Assembly: GCA_017476965.1 (NCBI GenBank)
Contig: JAFUXX010000142.1
Location: 1 to 7,843 of the forward strand
Length of the DNA: 7,843 nt
Direction of reading: 5' to 3'
Source of the DNA: Kiritimatiellia bacterium
GTDB taxonomy: Bacteria > Verrucomicrobiota > Kiritimatiellia > RFP12 > UBA3636
Under the pieces are notes generated by a model. It did no database searches. It was not told the origin of the DNA and was given only the letters and a program-made list of their open reading frames with translations. This document shows, in pieces, positions 6,537 through 7,843 of the stretch (positions within the stretch are counted from its first letter, which is position 1; each line of letters begins with the position of its first letter). A program made the translations under genes and the position numbers.

Positions 6537-7319
6537 CTAGCAGTCGCAGTCCGGCGGCATGTGCTGGCAAGAGCAGCCGGCGTCGCACGTGACGATTTCG
6601 CCGGTCATGTTCGAGGAGTCGTCCGAAGCCAGGAACGCCACGACGCCCGCGATGTCCGCCCCCGACGCCTCGCGCCCGAGCGGGCAGTTCTTCCGCCGCC
6701 GCGCGGCGAGCGCCGGGTCGAGCACGTCCCACCGCTCCGTGTGGATGTACCCCGGCGCGCAGCAGTTCACGCGGACGCCGAGCGGCCCGAGGTCGAGCGC
6801 CAGCGAGCGCACGAGCGAATTGATCGCGCCCTTGCTCGCGCAGTACGCGGTGCGGTTGCGTATCGCGCGCCGCGCCGTGTTGGAGGAGAGGAAGACCACG
6901 ACGCCGCGCGTTTCCTGCTTGAGGAAGAACCTGTTGCACGCTTCGCGCGTGACCTGGAAGCCGCCGAACACGTTCACCGCGAACACTTCGCGCATCATGT
7001 CCGCCGTCACGTCCAGCGGACCGCACCCGTGCAGCCCCTGGTTCGCGGCGTTGTTCACCAGCACGTCGAGGCGGCCGGCGCGCCGCTCGATTTCGTCGAA
7101 CATTGCCGCGACCTGCGCGGCGTCCGAAATGTCGCAGACCAGGCCTTCCGCCGCCACGCCGCGCGCCGCGAGCGCTTCCGCGCCCTTGGCCGTCGACCCG
7201 GCCGACGCGCCGCAGAAAAACGTCCTCGCCCCTTCGCGCGCGAAACGCTCGACGATGTCGAGCCCCGTGTTGCGGTTCCCGCCCGTGACGAGCACGGTCT
7301 TTCCTTCGAATCTTTTCAT
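6537..7319 (-). CDS. Short-chain dehydrogenase/reductase (SDR), probable sugar or sugar-acid oxidoreductase
   Basis: Classical SDR of 260 residues that would oxidise or reduce a hydroxyl/keto group with NAD(P). The cofactor motif is TGGNRNTG (12-19); Asn stands where the middle Gly of TGxxxGxG is usual. Asp63, NNAA (89-92) and Asn116 follow. The catalytic set is Ser146, Tyr159 and Lys163 (YCASK). The usual acidic residue after the second strand is replaced by small residues (FFCGAS), so NAD versus NADP is unclear. The C-terminus is unusual: the typical DGG end is DAG, followed by a tail with Cys at 245, 249, 251, 258 and 260. ATG 7319 is chosen because it sits directly before the first strand (KRFEGKTVLVTGG) and downstream of the proposed promoter; the next upstream ATG (7364) would lie inside that promoter. 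It is the first gene of the operon with the dehydratase. A role next to the dehydratase, acting on a sugar, lactone or keto-deoxy acid, is inferred from context. Substrate unknown. Confidence 0.95.
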   Translation of the reverse strand: MKRFEGKTVLVTGGNRNTGLDIVERFAREGARTFFCGASAGSTAKGAEALAARGVAAEGLVCDISDAAQVAAMFDEIERRAGRLDVLVNNAANQGLHGCGPLDVTADMMREVFAVNVFGGFQVTREACNRFFLKQETRGVVVFLSSNTARRAIRNRTAYCASKGAINSLVRSLALDLGPLGVRVNCCAPGYIHTERWDVLDPALAARRRKNCPLGREASGADIAGVVAFLASDDSSNMTGEIVTCDAGCSCQHMPPDCDC

Positions 7320-7345
7320 CCCGGTTCCGGTCCCTCTGCGCCGCA

Positions 7346-7374
7346 ATACTACCGCATCGCGCAATCCGCGGCAA
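7346..7374 (-). promoter_or_regulatory. Candidate sigma70 promoter of the SDR-dehydratase operon
   Basis: On the - strand, -35 TTGCCG (7369-7374) and -10 TAGTAT (7346-7351) are separated by exactly 17 bp, upstream of ATG 7319. Transcription would begin near 7339, leaving a leader of about 20 bases. It is one of the few AT-containing patches in the gap. Prediction only. Confidence 0.6.
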
Positions 7375-7396
7375 CGCCCCGCGCGCGCAGTTGCCG
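7369..7396. promoter_or_regulatory. Inverted repeat spanning both -35 boxes, candidate operator
   Basis: cggcaac (7369-7375) and gttgccg (7390-7396) are exact reverse complements with 14 bp between them. The half-site centres are 21 bp apart, about two helical turns. Both halves coincide with the -35 boxes of the divergent promoters, so a protein bound here could control both genes. The symmetry may simply reflect two identical -35 boxes, and AraC-type regulators often prefer direct repeats. Confidence 0.4.
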
Positions 7397-7419
7397 TTCC
7401 CGCCGTCTGCCGCTAGAAT
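7391..7419 (+). promoter_or_regulatory. Candidate sigma70 promoter of the divergent regulator gene
   Basis: -35 TTGCCG (7391-7396), a 17-bp spacer and -10 TAGAAT (7414-7419) lie upstream of ATG 7459. The predicted start is near 7425-7427, giving a leader of roughly 33 bases. The arrangement mirrors the promoter on the other strand. Confidence 0.6.
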
Positions 7420-7423
7420 CGGA

Positions 7424-7450
7424 CGCGGCGGCGCGGTTGCGGCCGCCGCG
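7424..7450 (+). promoter_or_regulatory. Leader stem-loop just before the regulator start codon
   Basis: cgcggcggc (7424-7432) pairs with gccgccgcg (7442-7450) around a nine-base loop. The stem ends 8 bases before ATG 7459 and would occupy most of the predicted leader RNA, where a ribosome must land. GC-rich DNA makes such stems by chance, so a regulatory role is speculative. Confidence 0.35.
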
Positions 7451-7458
7451 AGCATGAG

Positions 7459-7843
7459 ATGAAAAAGGCGACCGGCCAAATACGCTCGGGCGACGCCCCG
7501 CCGACCGTGCTCTGTTTCGGATTCGAAACGGAGTCGCCGGGGGCGAATCTCGCGCTCGACGGAATCCGCCGCTACGCCAAGGGCCGCGGATGGAACGTCG
7601 AGACGTTCCGGGACGGCCAAGCCGCGCCGGAGGAAGTCCGCGCGGTCCTCGCCCGCAAGCGCCCGCTCGGCTGCATCGTGAACGACTTCCACGGCGACGG
7701 TCGCTACCCGCCCGGACTGTTCGGCTCCACGCCCGTCGTCACATTCGACTCCCCCGACCCGCCGCGGCGGGGGCGCGGCCCGGCCGTCGTGTGCGACAAC
7801 GCCGCGGTCGCCCGGGCCGCTTTCGCCGAGCTTTCGGCCGGGC
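7459..7843 (+). CDS. XylR-like (AraC-family) sugar-responsive regulator, N-terminal part only
   Basis: The visible 128 residues begin a type 1 periplasmic-binding-protein-like sensor domain as in E. coli XylR: strand TVLCFGFET (16-24), helix ALDGIRRYAKGRGWNVE (32-48), GCIVNDF (71-77), TPVVTFDSP (91-99), and VVCDNAAVARAAFAELSAG (110-128), which matches the XylR region TDNYALVESAF. No helix-turn-helix precedes the sensor domain, unlike LacI proteins. The DNA-binding part should therefore be a C-terminal AraC domain beyond the right edge. ATG 7459 was chosen; the nearby ATG at 7454 is followed by a stop after two codons. No strong Shine-Dalgarno site is visible. The gene is divergent from the SDR-dehydratase operon across a short gap with back-to-back promoters, so it probably controls that operon and itself in response to a sugar. 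Ligand unknown; the AraC domain is not seen and is inferred. Confidence 0.8.
   Translation, partial: MKKATGQIRSGDAPPTVLCFGFETESPGANLALDGIRRYAKGRGWNVETFRDGQAAPEEVRAVLARKRPLGCIVNDFHGDGRYPPGLFGSTPVVTFDSPDPPRRGRGPAVVCDNAAVARAAFAELSAG

Noticed and set aside
5276..6592. 438-codon + strand frame opposite the dehydratase
   Set aside because: No recognisable domain, while the opposite strand encodes a complete enolase-superfamily active site.
7320..7364. N-terminal extension of the SDR to ATG 7364
   Set aside because: It would add 15 residues not typical of SDRs (MRDAVVLRRRG...) and would overlap the proposed -10 box.

Overview
The window is a 7.8 kb stretch of very GC-rich, densely coding bacterial DNA. 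It carries five genes or gene fragments whose family is recognisable and one long gene of unknown family. The gene content suggests a carbohydrate-degrading member of the PVC group (Lentisphaerae/Victivallales or Kiritimatiellota-like): a XylR-type sugar-sensing regulator, an enolase-superfamily sugar-acid dehydratase, an SDR, an SGNH hydrolase remnant and a peptide ABC transporter. This assignment is an impression from gene content and needs a database search. No RNA gene, insertion sequence, CRISPR array or phage gene was seen.

Left block, + strand, 1-3010. A transporter gene enters from beyond the left edge. It fuses, in one reading frame, a YejE-type (DppC/OppC family) permease with two ABC ATPases arranged as in YejF. 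The usual E. coli arrangement keeps permease and double ATPase as two proteins. Nine bases after its stop lies a 110-codon GDSL/SGNH hydrolase that keeps both ends of the family fold but lacks the middle, so it is probably a decaying gene.

Convergent junction, 3011-3134. This holds a 9-bp tandem repeat (TAGATTNNC, eight full units, each joined through TCTAGA) that overlaps the hydrolase stop codon. It is followed directly by a perfect 11-bp GC stem-loop, probably a terminator for one or both converging transcripts.

Right block, - strand, 7319 down to 3135. Three genes lie head to tail with gaps of 34 and 32 bp: an SDR oxidoreductase, a galactonate-dehydratase-like enolase-superfamily enzyme with a complete active site, and a 722-residue protein with an EF-hand near its N-terminus and three predicted membrane helices near its C-terminus. 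I do not recognise the last protein.

Right edge, + strand, 7459-7843. A divergent XylR/AraC-type regulator begins and runs off the window; only part of its sugar-binding domain is visible. The 139-bp gap between it and the SDR holds two back-to-back sigma70-like promoters (TTGCCG-17-TAGTAT and TTGCCG-17-TAGAAT). Their -35 boxes form an inverted repeat centred 21 bp apart. The simplest reading is a regulator controlling a sugar-acid catabolic operon, with an unexplained EF-hand membrane protein as the last gene.
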